A DNA stretch of 64,000 bases, from the NCBI RefSeq assembly GCF_006715305.1, contig NZ_VFMY01000001.1:2232001-2296000 (forward strand), given 5' to 3'. How positions within the stretch are numbered: position 1 is the stretch's first letter; the number at the start of each line of letters is the position of its first letter. Shown here piece by piece: positions 49,167 through 58,609 of this stretch. Below the pieces are notes generated by a model. The model saw only the letters and a list, made by a program, of their open reading frames with translations, was not told the DNA's origin and made no database searches. A program made the translations under genes and the position numbers. This DNA is from Arthrobacter sp. SLBN-100 (GTDB lineage: Bacteria > Actinomycetota > Actinomycetes > Actinomycetales > Micrococcaceae).

Positions 49167-50560
49167 GCACCACCAGAACAGCCCGGGTTGATAAGGCCGG
49201 GACCAAGCTGACCATCCCGATTGCCGCCCTGGCCCTGGTGATCGCCGTGGCGGTCCAGTTCATCGGGCAGCTGAAGATCGATGTGGGAATAGGCGCCATC
49301 ATCATCTTCCCCATGGTGTGGGGCCTCATCGTTGGCCTGCTGGTCTCGGTCCAGAAGTTCAAGCCCCTGGGGATCGACCTGCAGCGGGTGGCGGCGGCCC
49401 TGGTGGGCGTGGCCGTGTTGCTGCTGGTGGCCCGGCTGGCCTTCAACATCGGTCCGAGCCTGCCCACCCTGCTCAAGGCAGGACCCGCGCTGCTGCTCCA
49501 GGAAGTGGGCCACCTGCTCGGCACCATCGCGCTGGCGCTCCCGCTGGCTGTGCTGCTGAGGATGGGCAAGGCAACGGTGGGCGCCACGTTCTCGCTGGAC
49601 CGTGAGCCCTCCTTCGCCATGGTGTCCGAGAAGTACGGCGCGGATTCGGACCAGTACCGCGGCGTGCTGGCCATGTACGTGTTCGGCACGCTGTTCGGCG
49701 CCGTATACATCACACTCCTCACCTCGCTCGTGGCCAACTGGAAGATCTTTGATCCGCTGGCCCTAGCCATGGGTGCCGGTGTGGGGTCCGGCTCCATGAT
49801 GGCGGCATCCGCGGCGAGCATCGTTGCCGGCTACCCGGCGGAGCAGGAAGCCATCCTGGGCATGGCCGCCGTGTCCAACCTGATCACCACGATCCTGGGC
49901 GTTTACGTGGGCATCTACATTGCGCTGCCGCTGGCCGACCGGTTCTATAAATTCCTCACCCGCAAGCAGACAGCCCGCGAAGAAGCAGCCGTGACGGCCG
50001 GTGCACCCGCCGGTGCTTCCGCCGGTGCCCCGGCCGCACGCACCGCCGCGGACATCGACCGCGAGGCCGCCCAGGCGGAGGAAAACCGGCGGTTCCGCGA
50101 GCGGGTTGCCGAGTCCGCGGCAGCCATCAAACTGCCGCTCTGGCTGTCCCTTTCGGTCCTCACGGTCCTGGGCATCGGCACGGCATCCGTGGCGGCGAAG
50201 GGCTTCAGCCTCACCATCGTGGCCGGCTACGCGACCATGCTGGCCCTGGTCCTGGTCAGCATCGCGCTGGCGAAGGCCACCCGGAAGATCTCGGCGATTG
50301 TTTTTGTCACCACCATTGGCGCCTACATCTCCAGCCCCTGGTTCTTCGGGGCGGAAGCGTTGAACGCGGCGGTCAAGACCGTGGACTTCCTGTCCATCGC
50401 CACCGTGATGCTGACCCTGGCGGGCCTGTCCCTGGGCAAGGACATCCCGCTGCTGAAAAACATCGGCTGGAAGATCATTCCCGTGGGGCTGGTGGCCATC
50501 ACGGCGTCTTTCCTGCTCTCCACGGTGATCGCGGAATTCGCCCTGGGCCTCTGGCACTGA
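49163..50560 (+). CDS. DUF3100-family permease, probable importer of the catabolic substrate
   Basis: A 465-residue protein with about 12 hydrophobic helices and a charged central linker (Ala/Gly-rich, about 270-310). MGAGVGSGSMMAASAASIVA and LGMAAVSNLITTILGVYVGI are characteristic of DUF3100 proteins, which are often found beside M20 amidohydrolases. ATG 49163 overlaps the M20 stop (ATGA). Its position as the last gene, coupled to the hydrolase, suggests that it imports the hydrolase substrate (inference). A degenerate hairpin follows. Confidence 0.88.
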   Translation: MSTTRTARVDKAGTKLTIPIAALALVIAVAVQFIGQLKIDVGIGAIIIFPMVWGLIVGLLVSVQKFKPLGIDLQRVAAALVGVAVLLLVARLAFNIGPSLPTLLKAGPALLLQEVGHLLGTIALALPLAVLLRMGKATVGATFSLDREPSFAMVSEKYGADSDQYRGVLAMYVFGTLFGAVYITLLTSLVANWKIFDPLALAMGAGVGSGSMMAASAASIVAGYPAEQEAILGMAAVSNLITTILGVYVGIYIALPLADRFYKFLTRKQTAREEAAVTAGAPAGASAGAPAARTAADIDREAAQAEENRRFRERVAESAAAIKLPLWLSLSVLTVLGIGTASVAAKGFSLTIVAGYATMLALVLVSIALAKATRKISAIVFVTTIGAYISSPWFFGAEALNAAVKTVDFLSIATVMLTLAGLSLGKDIPLLKNIGWKIIPVGLVAITASFLLSTVIAEFALGLWH

Positions 50561-50588
50561 CTCCCCCGCCCCTCGAGTTAGGCAGGCC

Positions 50589-50637
50589 AAAGCAAGCGGA
50601 CGGCCGCGGGCACCTCCCGCCGTCGTCCGCTTGCTTT
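50589..50637. terminator. Terminator hairpin of the RpiR operon (degenerate family member)
   Basis: AAAGCAAGCGGAC (50589-50601) pairs with GTCCGCTTGCTTT (50625-50637). The inner part (GGCCGCGGGCACCTCCCGCC) is imperfect, so this copy of the GACGGCGGGA hairpin has decayed in its left arm. It lies 28 bp after the DUF3100 stop. The stretch 50638-50780 holds nothing recognisable. Confidence 0.75.
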
Positions 50638-50780
50638 AAGTAGGGGTGGGTGCAGGTAGAAGTGCGGGCCACCTGGACCACCGGTATGACTTCGAAAAGC
50701 CATGCGCCCAACACGGCCAGCGCACTAATCCAGGTTGTTGCCTGCCGTTTCCGGCCCGTACCGTCTCCTGGCCGGGAGCG

Positions 50781-50933
50781 TCAAACGCTGGTTCTCCGCT
50801 TCAGCCAGCCCCAAACAGCGGTGGCCACAAACAGGATCAGGCCGATGAACGCCAGCCACAGCAGGCCTTTGATCACGAAGCCCAGGATGGACAGAACAAG
50901 CCAAATAATAAGCAGTGTGATGATTAGTCCCAT
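50781..50933 (-). CDS. 50-residue membrane protein
   Basis: A very hydrophobic small protein: MGLIITLLIIWLVLSILGFV, then IKGLLWLAFIGLILFVATAV and WGWLKRRTSV. Two TM helices are separated by a Lys-Gly pair, and the C-terminus is basic. Proteins of this size and pattern are widespread in actinobacteria (Lmo0937-type family), with unknown function. It is probably leaderless: TAAGCT at 50945-50940 (minus strand), six bases, then ATG 50933. Confidence 0.75.
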   Translation of the reverse strand: MGLIITLLIIWLVLSILGFVIKGLLWLAFIGLILFVATAVWGWLKRRTSV

Positions 50934-50972
50934 AGGCGAAGCTTAGGCCACCGCCGGGCCCGGCACGCCACC

Positions 50973-51209
50973 CTAGGTGGAAACGTCCCGCTCAATTTCC
51001 TCGGCAAGGTCGTCCACGGCTTCGGGCCGCAGGCTGATGCCCGCCTCATCGAAGCGTTCCTCCAGCACATGGGTTACGTCATCCTGCACGTGGCCCAGGC
51101 GGATTTCATCCTTGACGTCTTCTGCAATGCTTTCCGCAGTTTCCACGCCGTCAACCTCCTCCGCGCTGTCGTCGTCAAAAGGGGCACCGGTATCAGCTGA
51201 GTCAGTCAT
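50973..51209 (-). CDS. Small acidic hypothetical protein
   Basis: A 78-residue, strongly acidic protein: MTDSADTGAPFDDDSAEEVD, then GVETAESIAEDVKDEIRLGH, VQDDVTHVLEERFDEAGISL and RPEAVDDLAEEIERDVST. The second half is probably helical. No family was recognised. It lies 39 bp upstream of the 50-residue membrane protein gene on the same strand. Confidence 0.65.
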   Translation of the reverse strand: MTDSADTGAPFDDDSAEEVDGVETAESIAEDVKDEIRLGHVQDDVTHVLEERFDEAGISLRPEAVDDLAEEIERDVST

Positions 51210-51239
51210 ACTTCATGGTTGCCGGTCGGCGGCGGGCGG

Positions 51240-51458
51240 TCAATGACGGGAACGGCTTAACGCAAAATCCTCCCGGTGGAACATCCGGCGCTCAGGCCAG
51301 CCGTCCAGGACCACCCAGATGATGGAGCCGTCGGGCGTGGTGCCGTCCACCACACCGCAGCCGATAGCCTGCCCGTCCTGTGAAAGACGCACGGGCTGGC
51401 CCAGCGGCAAGGCGTTCCAGGACACTCTCCGCCAGCTGTGCGTTTCGCTCGGTTTCAT
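51240..51458 (-). CDS. Small hypothetical protein downstream of purU
   Basis: A 72-residue protein: MKPSETHSWRRVSWNALPLG, then QPVRLSQDGQAIGCGVVDGT and TPDGSIIWVVLDGWPERRMF. The G-x-x-V-x-L...G-x-V-D...D-G-S-I-I-W-V pattern suggests a small SH3-like beta-barrel. No named family was recognised. ATG 51458 lies 4 bp after the purU stop, which suggests coupling as the last gene of the glycine operon. Confidence 0.7.
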   Translation of the reverse strand: MKPSETHSWRRVSWNALPLGQPVRLSQDGQAIGCGVVDGTTPDGSIIWVVLDGWPERRMFHREDFALSRSRH

Positions 51459-51462
51459 CGCG

Positions 51463-52383
51463 CTACCGCAGGATGACCGTGCGGTTGCCCAGCAGCAGGA
51501 TGCGCCCCTCGCAGTGCCACCGGACAGCGTTCCGGAGGGCAACGCACTCGGCGTCCCGGCCCACCGCCACCAGGTCATCGGCCGTATACGTATGGTCCAC
51601 CTCGATGACCTGCTGGGAGATGATGGGGCCCTCGTCGAGTTCGGCGTTGACGTAGTGCGCCGTGGCGCCCACCGTCTTCACGCCGCGTTCGTAGGCCTGG
51701 TGGTAGGGCTTGGCGCCCTTGAAGCTGGGCAGGAACGAGTGGTGGATGTTGATGGTCCGGCCCGCCAGCCTGGTTGAGAGCTCGTCGCTCAGCACCTGCA
51801 TGTACCGGGCCAGGACCACGAGTTCCACATCGAACGCATCCACGAGTTCCAGCAGCCGCGCTTCGGCCTCAGTCTTCGTGGCCGCAGTGACCGGCACATG
51901 GAAAAACGGGATGCCGTGCCACTGGACCAGGCCTTCCTGGTCGCGATGGTTGGAGACCACCGCGACGATCTCCACCGGGATATCGCCGGTGCGTGCCCGG
52001 AACAGCAGGTCGTTGAGGCAGTGCCCCATTTGGGACACCATCACCAGCACCCGGCGCTTCCGGCCGTGCGGCTCCAGCTGCCAGTTCATCTGCCATTTCT
52101 CCCCCACAGGCCTGAAGTCGCGGCGCAGGTCTTCGGTGCTCTGCAGCTCCTGCGCTGATGCGAAGTGCACCCGCATGAAGAAGTGCCGCTGCGCCTTGTC
52201 GCCGTACTGCTTGATGTCGATGATGTCGCAGCCGTGCTTCAGCAGGAACGCCGAGACTGCGTGGACAATGCCCGGGGACTCCGCACAGTCAACGGTCAGG
52301 ACATGTTCGACGGCGGCAGCGGGCTCCGCCGTCGAGTCACCTGGCCGAGGGGCCGGGACGGGCGTCTCCAGTACCGTGCTCAT
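51463..52383 (-). CDS. purU: Formyltetrahydrofolate deformylase
   Basis: A 306-residue enzyme that hydrolyses 10-formyl-THF to formate and THF. An N-terminal ACT domain (LTVDCAESPGIVHAVSAFLL, about 29-48) is followed by a formyltransferase-fold catalytic domain (RVLVMVSQMGHCLNDLLFRA; FDVELVVLARYMQVLSDELS; NIHHSFLPSFKGAKPYHQAY with catalytic His; LDEGPIISQQVIEVDH with catalytic Asp). ATG 52383 overlaps the permease stop by 4 bp. It removes excess one-carbon units made by glycine cleavage. Confidence 0.95.
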   Translation of the reverse strand: MSTVLETPVPAPRPGDSTAEPAAAVEHVLTVDCAESPGIVHAVSAFLLKHGCDIIDIKQYGDKAQRHFFMRVHFASAQELQSTEDLRRDFRPVGEKWQMNWQLEPHGRKRRVLVMVSQMGHCLNDLLFRARTGDIPVEIVAVVSNHRDQEGLVQWHGIPFFHVPVTAATKTEAEARLLELVDAFDVELVVLARYMQVLSDELSTRLAGRTINIHHSFLPSFKGAKPYHQAYERGVKTVGATAHYVNAELDEGPIISQQVIEVDHTYTADDLVAVGRDAECVALRNAVRWHCEGRILLLGNRTVILR

Positions 52384-53870
52384 TTCTTCCCCCCGTCTTT
52401 CAATGCACCGTCCAGGTCACGCCCGATGGTGGACGCCTCGGTGTCCAGGTCCTGCGCCAGCTCCGACTTGAACGTCTCGTAGCGGGCCACGTGGGCAGGC
52501 CGGCGGCGCAGCACCAACCACGCGGCGCCGAGCAGGATGAACCACACAGGGGTGACCAGAAGAGCAACCAGCGTGTCAGGCTGCGTGGTCAGGGCCCACA
52601 GGACGAAGGCGAAGAACGCGAACACAGCCCACACCATCGGGATCCCGCCGGGCATCCGGTACTTGGACGCCTCGTGCAGGTGCGGGCGCCGACGCCGGAA
52701 GGCAAGGTAGCTGGCCAGGATGATGGACCACACGAACACGAAGCAGACGGCGGACACTGTGGTCACCATGTCGAAGGCCTTGCCGATGTCCTGGCCCGCG
52801 TACATCAGCACCACGCCGGAGAGCAGCAGGACGCAGGAGAGGAACAGCGCGTTCTGCGGCACCTTCCGGGTGGACAGGTTGCTGAAGACCGACGGCGCGT
52901 CCCCCTCCTGCGCCAGCCCGTACACCATGCGGGACGTGGAGTAGATGCCGGAGTTGGCCGAGGACATGGCCGAGCTGAGGACCACCAGGTTCACCACAGT
53001 GGCGGCGGCGCCGAGGCCGGCCAGGGAGAACATGGCGATGAACGGGCTGTGGCCGGCCTGGAACTGGGTCCACGGGGTGACGGACATCAGGATGATCAGG
53101 GCGCCCACGTAGAACAGGAGCACGCGGATGGGGATGGAGTTGATGGCCTTGGGCAGGTTCTTTTCCGGATCCTTCGCCTCGGCAGCCGTGGTGCCCACCA
53201 GCTCAATGCCCACAAACGCGAACACCGCAATCTGGAAGCCGGCCACAAAACCCATGAATTCGTTGGGGAAGAACCCGCCGTGGCTCCACAAGTTCGTGAA
53301 GGTGGCAGGGCCGGCGTCGGACTGGAAGCCCGTGAAGATCATGAACATGCCCACGATGATCAGCGCAGCGATGGCAACAATCTTGATCAGCGCGAACCAG
53401 AACTCGGTCTCGCCAAACGCCTTGACGGTCACGAGGTTCAGGAACAGCAGGATGGCCACGGTGGCCAGGCCCGGGATCCACAGCGGCAGTCCCGGCCAGA
53501 GTTCTTTGGAGTAGCCGGCGATCGCGATGACGTCGGCGATTCCGGTAATCACCCAGCAGAACCAGTAGGTCCAGCCGGTGAAAAAGCCCGCCCAGGGGCC
53601 CAGGAGGTCGGCCGCGAAGTCACTGAAGGATTTGTAGTTCAGGTTGCTCAGCAGCAGTTCGCCCATGGCCCGCATCACGAAGAACAGCATGAAGCCGATG
53701 ATCATGTAGACGAAAATGACGGACGGTCCAGCCGCGGAGATCGTTTTGCCCGAGCCCATGAACAGGCCCGTGCCGATGGCGCCGCCAATGGCGATCAGCT
53801 GGATGTGCCTGTTGGTGAGCTGCCGCTCAAGGTGCGGCTCCTGGTGGGAAATTACAGGTTTAGTTGTCAC
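52380..53870 (-). CDS. Amino acid permease, CycA-like (APC superfamily)
   Basis: A 496-residue importer with 12 TM helices. LTNRHIQLIAIGGAIGTGLF-MGSGKTI at about 18-44 is the amino-acid permease signature, and GIELVGTTAAEAKDPEKNLP-KAINSIPIR is the second. It resembles the D-serine/D-alanine/glycine transporter CycA, and its place in a glycine-riboswitch operon supports glycine or serine uptake (inference). GTG 53870 has GAGGAG 6 nt upstream. It overlaps the MTHFR gene by 11 bp. Confidence 0.92.
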   Translation of the reverse strand: MTTKPVISHQEPHLERQLTNRHIQLIAIGGAIGTGLFMGSGKTISAAGPSVIFVYMIIGFMLFFVMRAMGELLLSNLNYKSFSDFAADLLGPWAGFFTGWTYWFCWVITGIADVIAIAGYSKELWPGLPLWIPGLATVAILLFLNLVTVKAFGETEFWFALIKIVAIAALIIVGMFMIFTGFQSDAGPATFTNLWSHGGFFPNEFMGFVAGFQIAVFAFVGIELVGTTAAEAKDPEKNLPKAINSIPIRVLLFYVGALIILMSVTPWTQFQAGHSPFIAMFSLAGLGAAATVVNLVVLSSAMSSANSGIYSTSRMVYGLAQEGDAPSVFSNLSTRKVPQNALFLSCVLLLSGVVLMYAGQDIGKAFDMVTTVSAVCFVFVWSIILASYLAFRRRRPHLHEASKYRMPGGIPMVWAVFAFFAFVLWALTTQPDTLVALLVTPVWFILLGAAWLVLRRRPAHVARYETFKSELAQDLDTEASTIGRDLDGALKDGGKK

Positions 53871-54693
53871 GTGCTGCTCCTCGAATCAATGCTGCCTGGA
53901 GTGCTGAAGCGGTTGCCTGGTCCGGCGCCGCGGGGACGGACTCAAGGCTGTTAAAGCTGTAAAGATGGATGCCGGCGATGTTGCCCGGCTGGCTTTCCAG
54001 CCCGGCGATCAGGCTGTCCGGCGAGTAGCGGTCCCCGCTCAGGAGCTTGCGGGCCAGCGGCCCCTTGCGGCTGAGGAATTTCAGGGAACTTCCGACGCCG
54101 ATCTGCGTGGACAGTGCCACAAGCTTGGTCCGCGGGACCGAGCCCGCCACGCCCGCCCAGACGGGCAGGTGCACGCCTTCACGGCGCAGCAGCGCGGCGA
54201 AGTCATGGATTTTGCCGGCGGCGAAGCACATCTGCGTGACCACATGGGAGGCCACGTGCTGCTTGGCCAGGAGGCCGTCGAGCAGGTCCACGGGGCTGAC
54301 GAGCGGGTGGCCCTCCGGATACCCGGCGACGCCTGCCCGCATCATTCCGCCGCTGTACTGCGCGATGTCCTCAAGGACCGGAAGGGCCGAGTCATAGACG
54401 CCGGCGGGCTGTTTCCGGTCTCCCCCAACAACGAAGACTTCGCGGATACCGGCGGCATCGCAGCCCCGGACAATCCCGGTCAGCTCAGCGCGGCTGCGGA
54501 TGCTCCTGGCGGCGAGGTGCGGGACCACCGTGTAGCCGAGGTCGCTCAGCTCCACCGCGGTGCGCATGGTCCGTTCGATGCCGTGGTGCGGCAGGCAGGT
54601 CACGCTGAGCGTGGTGGTCGTGGGCACCAGGGCCTGGACCTGCTCAACGATTCCCTCCGCAGGGATGATTTCGATTCTGATGGGGAACATCAT
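53860..54693 (-). CDS. Methylenetetrahydrofolate reductase-family protein
   Basis: A 277-residue TIM-barrel flavoprotein. The MetF-like blocks are SVTCLPHHGIERTMRTAVEL, TVVPHLAARSIRSRAELTGI, EVFVVGGDRKQPAGVYDSAL, and HVVTQMCFAAGKIHDFAALL. It would reduce 5,10-methylene-THF to 5-methyl-THF, or act in the reverse direction. ATG 54693 was used; ATG 54690 has a better distance to AGGA. It links the glycine-derived one-carbon units to methionine synthesis. It overlaps the permease gene and lies 57 bp after lipA. Confidence 0.88.
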   Translation of the reverse strand: MMFPIRIEIIPAEGIVEQVQALVPTTTTLSVTCLPHHGIERTMRTAVELSDLGYTVVPHLAARSIRSRAELTGIVRGCDAAGIREVFVVGGDRKQPAGVYDSALPVLEDIAQYSGGMMRAGVAGYPEGHPLVSPVDLLDGLLAKQHVASHVVTQMCFAAGKIHDFAALLRREGVHLPVWAGVAGSVPRTKLVALSTQIGVGSSLKFLSRKGPLARKLLSGDRYSPDSLIAGLESQPGNIAGIHLYSFNSLESVPAAPDQATASALQAALIRGAARDN

Positions 54694-54750
54694 TGGTCCT
54701 GTCTATTCATCAGGTATTGGGTCATCAGCTCTGGCTCTGCGCCGGGCCGA

Positions 54751-55758
54751 TTAAGCCGTGGCGGCGAGCAGTGAGCTGGCTTCCTGGCGGGTGGTGCCGG
54801 AGGACTCGATGTGGGCGAGTTCGGCGGGGATGTCCCAGCCCTTCTTCCGCATGGCGGTGGCCCAGAGCCGGCCGGCGCGGTAGGAGGAACGGACCAGCGG
54901 GCCGGACATGACCCCGAGGAAGCCGATCTCTGTGGCCTCGTCCTGGAGGTCCACGAACTCCTGCGGCTTGACCCACCGGTCCACCGGCAGGTGCCGCTCC
55001 GACGGGCGCAGGTACTGGGTGATGGTGATCAGGTCGCAGCCGGCCTCGTGCAGGTCCCGCAGCGCCTCGGAAATCTCTTCCCGGGTCTCGCCCATGCCCA
55101 GGATCAGGTTGGACTTGGTCACCATGCCCAGGTTCCGGCCCTGCGTGATCACATCCAGGGACCGCTCATAGCGGAACGCGGGCCGGATCCGCTTGAAAAT
55201 CCTCGGCACGGTCTCCACATTGTGCGCGAACACCTCAGGCCTCGAGTCGCAGATCGCGGCGATGTGTTCGGGCTTGCCGGAGAAGTCCGGGATCAGCAGC
55301 TCCACCCCGGTGCCGGGGTTCAGCTCGTGGATCTTGCGGACCGTCTCGGCGTACAGCCACACGCCCTCATCCTCGAGGTCGTCCCGGGCCACCCCGGTCA
55401 CGGTGGCATAGCGCAGCTGCATCGCCTGCACCGACCTGGCCACCTTGGTGGGTTCGAACCGGTCCACCGGGGAGGGTTTGCCGGTATCGATCTGGCAGAA
55501 ATCACACCGCCGGGTGCACTCGGACCCGCCGATCAGGAACGTGGCTTCCTTGTCCTCCCAGCACTCAAAAATGTTGGGGCAGCCGGCCTCCTCACACACC
55601 GTGTGCAGGCCTTCCTTCTTCACCAGGTTCTTCAACCCGACGAATTCGGGGCCCATCTGGACCTTGGCCTTGATCCACTCCGGCTTACGTTCCACCGGGA
55701 CAGCCGAGTTGCGCTGTTCAACGCGCAAAAGCTTCCGGCCTTCAGGTGCCAGTGTCAT
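54751..55758 (-). CDS. lipA: Lipoyl synthase
   Basis: A 335-residue radical-SAM enzyme that inserts two sulfurs into octanoyl groups on E2 and GcvH proteins. The auxiliary Fe-S cluster ligands are C55, C60 and C66 ([12 protein letters not shown]); the radical-SAM cluster ligands are C81, C85 and C88 (CTRRCDFC). The C-terminal RSSYRAGRL contains the conserved RSSY. ATG 55758 follows AAGGAAAGAG. Its place in the gcv operon, without lipB, suggests a copy dedicated to GcvH; whether another lipA exists elsewhere cannot be seen. Confidence 0.96.
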   Translation of the reverse strand: MTLAPEGRKLLRVEQRNSAVPVERKPEWIKAKVQMGPEFVGLKNLVKKEGLHTVCEEAGCPNIFECWEDKEATFLIGGSECTRRCDFCQIDTGKPSPVDRFEPTKVARSVQAMQLRYATVTGVARDDLEDEGVWLYAETVRKIHELNPGTGVELLIPDFSGKPEHIAAICDSRPEVFAHNVETVPRIFKRIRPAFRYERSLDVITQGRNLGMVTKSNLILGMGETREEISEALRDLHEAGCDLITITQYLRPSERHLPVDRWVKPQEFVDLQDEATEIGFLGVMSGPLVRSSYRAGRLWATAMRKKGWDIPAELAHIESSGTTRQEASSLLAATA

Positions 55759-55771
55759 CAGTACTCTTTCC

Positions 55772-57199
55772 TTAGCATTCCACGACGTTGACGGCGAGGC
55801 CGCCCATGGCCGTTTCCTTGTATTTGGAGCTCATGTCCTTGCCGGTCTCGCGCATGGTCACAATCACTTCATCCAGGGAAACGCGGTGCGAACCGTCGCC
55901 CCAGAGGGCCATCTTCGAGGCGTTGATCGCCTTCGCCGCGGCAATCGCGTTCCGTTCGATGCAGGGCACCTGCACCAGCCCGCCGATCGGATCGCAGGTC
56001 AGGCCCAGGTTGTGTTCCATGGCGATTTCGGCGGCGTTTTCCACCTGGGCAGGAGTTCCGCCCATCACCTCGGCGAGTCCCGCGGCGGCCATGGACGACG
56101 CCGAGCCCACCTCGCCCTGGCAGCCCACCTCAGCACCGGAAATGGAGGCCTGCTCCTTGTACAGCACCCCGACGGCGCCGGCCGCCAGCAGGAACTTGAC
56201 CACCACGTCGTCGCGGTCCTCCTGGGTGGCGTTCTCCATCCCCGGCGCAAAGTGGAGCGCGTAGTACAGCACCGCCGGAATGATCCCGGCCGCACCATTC
56301 GTGGGTGCAGTGACCACCCGGCCGCCGGAAGCGTTCTCCTCATTCACGGCCAGGGCGATCAAGTTAACCCACTCCTGCCAATACTTCGGGTCGTGGAACT
56401 CCTGGTCCTGGCCTTCACTGTCCGGCCGAGAGCTTTCCTTTTTCAGCCGGTCGTACCAATCCGGGGCCCGACGGCGGACCTTCAGCCCGCCGGGCAGCAC
56501 GCCTTCGCGCTTCAGGCTGGTCTCCACGCAGCCCTCCATCACGGAGTAGATGTGCAGCAAGCCTTCGCGGATCTCCTCAGGAGTGCGGCTGTCCTCCTCG
56601 TTGACCCGCATCACGTCGCTGATGCCCAGCCCGGTTTCCCGGCAGTGCTCAAGCAGTTCGGCGGCAGTCCGGAACGGCATCGGCAGTTCCTTCTTTGACT
56701 CCTCGAGCTCCTGCTGCGCCGCGTCCTCCTCGCCCTCGCGGACAATGAACCCGCCGCCCACCGAGAAGAAGGTCGCCGTGTGCAGGACGTTGCCGTCCAC
56801 GTCGGACACCGTGAACGTCATGCCGTTGGTATGCCGCGGCAGGATGGTCAGCGGCCGCAGCACCATGTCCTTCACCCCATAAGGCAGCGGCACGGCGCCG
56901 GCGAGCTGCAGCATGCCAGTCTCGGCGATCACGGCCAGCCGTTCCTCCACCTCCTCCGGCAGGATCAGCTCCGGATGGAAACCCTCCAGCCCAAGCAGGA
57001 TGGCCGTCATGGTGCCGTGCCCGTGGCCCGTCGCCGCGAGCGAACCATAGAGGTCCACCCGCAGCGACGCCACATCCGCGAGCTTGCCGTGGGCCTTGAG
57101 CTCCTCCGCAAAAACGGCAGCAGCCCGCATCGGCCCGACGGTGTGCGAGCTCGAAGGCCCGATCCCCACACTAAATAGATCAAAGACTCCAACAGCCAT
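55772..57199 (-). CDS. sdaA: L-serine ammonia-lyase, single-chain [4Fe-4S]
   Basis: A 475-residue enzyme that converts L-serine to pyruvate and ammonia. The N-terminal beta domain starts [20 protein letters not shown] (2-21); the alpha domain carries cluster cysteines in [20 protein letters not shown] and [19 protein letters not shown], and the C-terminus ends NVVEC, a Cys that occupies the active site in relatives. ATG 57199 has AGGAATCACC upstream. It lies 13 bp before lipA. With GlyA it routes two glycines to one pyruvate. Confidence 0.96.
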   Translation of the reverse strand: MAVGVFDLFSVGIGPSSSHTVGPMRAAAVFAEELKAHGKLADVASLRVDLYGSLAATGHGHGTMTAILLGLEGFHPELILPEEVEERLAVIAETGMLQLAGAVPLPYGVKDMVLRPLTILPRHTNGMTFTVSDVDGNVLHTATFFSVGGGFIVREGEEDAAQQELEESKKELPMPFRTAAELLEHCRETGLGISDVMRVNEEDSRTPEEIREGLLHIYSVMEGCVETSLKREGVLPGGLKVRRRAPDWYDRLKKESSRPDSEGQDQEFHDPKYWQEWVNLIALAVNEENASGGRVVTAPTNGAAGIIPAVLYYALHFAPGMENATQEDRDDVVVKFLLAAGAVGVLYKEQASISGAEVGCQGEVGSASSMAAAGLAEVMGGTPAQVENAAEIAMEHNLGLTCDPIGGLVQVPCIERNAIAAAKAINASKMALWGDGSHRVSLDEVIVTMRETGKDMSSKYKETAMGGLAVNVVEC

Positions 57200-57238
57200 G
57201 GTGATTCCTAACTAGAAGGGGGTCGGTGGTTGAGGGGA

Positions 57239-57276
57239 TTCGACAGGCTCAACCACCGGTGGTTGAGCCTGTCGAA
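57239..57276. repeat. 38-nt perfect palindrome of the GGTTGAGCCTGTCGAA family
   Basis: TTCGACAGGCTCAACCACC and GGTGGTTGAGCCTGTCGAA lie head to head with no spacer, and a partial third copy (GGTGGTTGAGGGGATTCGAC) precedes them at 57225. The palindrome lies between glyA (stop 57287) and sdaA (start 57199). A single copy occurs at 60416-60439. This sequence is often seen as an intergenic repeat in Micrococcales (from memory). It could stall or process the operon's message. Confidence 0.8.
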
Positions 57277-57286
57277 CCCTGCCGAG

Positions 57287-58609
57287 TCAGCTGAGGTTCG
57301 CTACGCCCGGGTAGAGCGGGTGGGCTTTAGCGAGTGCTTCGACGCGGTGACGCAGGCCCGAAAGGTCCGCGCCGGCGTCGGCCGTCAAAGCCTCGGCGAT
57401 GATGTCCGCAACCTCGCGGAAGGCAGCCTCACCGAAGCCGCGCGTGGCCAGGGCCGGGGTGCCGATCCGCAGCCCGGAGGTGACCATCGGCGGGCGGGGG
57501 TCGAACGGGACGGCGTTGCGGTTCACGGTGATGTCGATTTCCGCGAGCCGGTCCTCGGCCTGCTGTCCGTCGAGTTCACAGTTGCGCAGGTCCACGAGGA
57601 CCAGGTGCACGTCGGTGCCACCGGAGACCACGCTGATCCCCTTGGCGGTGACGTCCGGCTGGACCAGTCGCTCGGCCAGGATGCGGGCGCCTGCGAGGAC
57701 GCGCTCCTGGCGCTCCTTGAACTCCTCCGACGCGGCGATCTTGAACGCCACGGCCTTGCCGGCAATGACGTGCTCAAGCGGGCCGCCCTGCTGGCCCGGG
57801 AACACAGCCGAGTTGATCTTCTTGGCGATGTTGGCGTCGTTGGTCAAAATGATGCCGCCGCGCGGACCGGCGAGGGTCTTGTGCGTGGTGGAGGTGGTGA
57901 CGTGGGCGTGCGGGACCGGCGACGGGTGCAGCCCTGCGGCCACGAGTCCGGCGAAGTGGGCCATGTCCACCATCAGGTACGCGCCCACCGAATCGGCGAT
58001 CCGGCGGAACTCGGCGAAGTCCAGCTGCCGTGCGTAGGCGGACCAGCCGGCAACGATCAGCGCCGGCTTGTGCTCCTGGGCCAGGCGCTCCACCTCGGCC
58101 ATGTCCACGGTGTGGGTGTCCTCGCGGACGCCGTACGGGACCACGTTGTACAGCTTGCCGGAGAAGTTGATCTTCATCCCGTGGGTGAGGTGGCCGCCGT
58201 GGGCCAGGTTCAGGCCCATGATGGTGTCGCCCGGCTTGATCAGCGCGTGCATCACCGAGGCGTTGGCCTGCGCGCCCGAGTGCGGCTGCACGTTGGCGAA
58301 CTCCGCGCTGAACAGCGCCCTGATCCGGTCAATCGCGAGCTGTTCGATGACGTCCACGTGCTCGCAGCCGCCGTAGTACCGCTTGCCCGGGTAGCCTTCG
58401 GCGTACTTGTTGGTCAGCACCGAGCCCTGCGCCTGCATCACGGCGACGGCGGTGTGGTTCTCGGAGGCGATCATCTCCAGGCCGTCACGCTGGCGGGTGA
58501 GCTCGTCGTCGATCTTCGCGGCGATCTCCGGATCCAGCGCGGACAGGTCCGCGTCCAGCGACGGGGAAACGACCTGCTCGAACGCCGCTGTTGCGGCCGC
58601 GGCGCTCAC
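57287..58609 (-). CDS. glyA: Serine hydroxymethyltransferase
   Basis: A 440-residue PLP enzyme interconverting glycine plus methylene-THF and serine plus THF. The PLP Lys is K244 in [35 protein letters not shown] at about 40-59 and [18 protein letters not shown] are signatures. GTG 58609 overlaps the gcvH stop by 4 bp. It takes the methylene-THF made by GcvT to form serine, which SdaA then deaminates. Confidence 0.96.
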   Translation of the reverse strand: MSAAAATAAFEQVVSPSLDADLSALDPEIAAKIDDELTRQRDGLEMIASENHTAVAVMQAQGSVLTNKYAEGYPGKRYYGGCEHVDVIEQLAIDRIRALFSAEFANVQPHSGAQANASVMHALIKPGDTIMGLNLAHGGHLTHGMKINFSGKLYNVVPYGVREDTHTVDMAEVERLAQEHKPALIVAGWSAYARQLDFAEFRRIADSVGAYLMVDMAHFAGLVAAGLHPSPVPHAHVTTSTTHKTLAGPRGGIILTNDANIAKKINSAVFPGQQGGPLEHVIAGKAVAFKIAASEEFKERQERVLAGARILAERLVQPDVTAKGISVVSGGTDVHLVLVDLRNCELDGQQAEDRLAEIDITVNRNAVPFDPRPPMVTSGLRIGTPALATRGFGEAAFREVADIIAEALTADAGADLSGLRHRVEALAKAHPLYPGVANLS

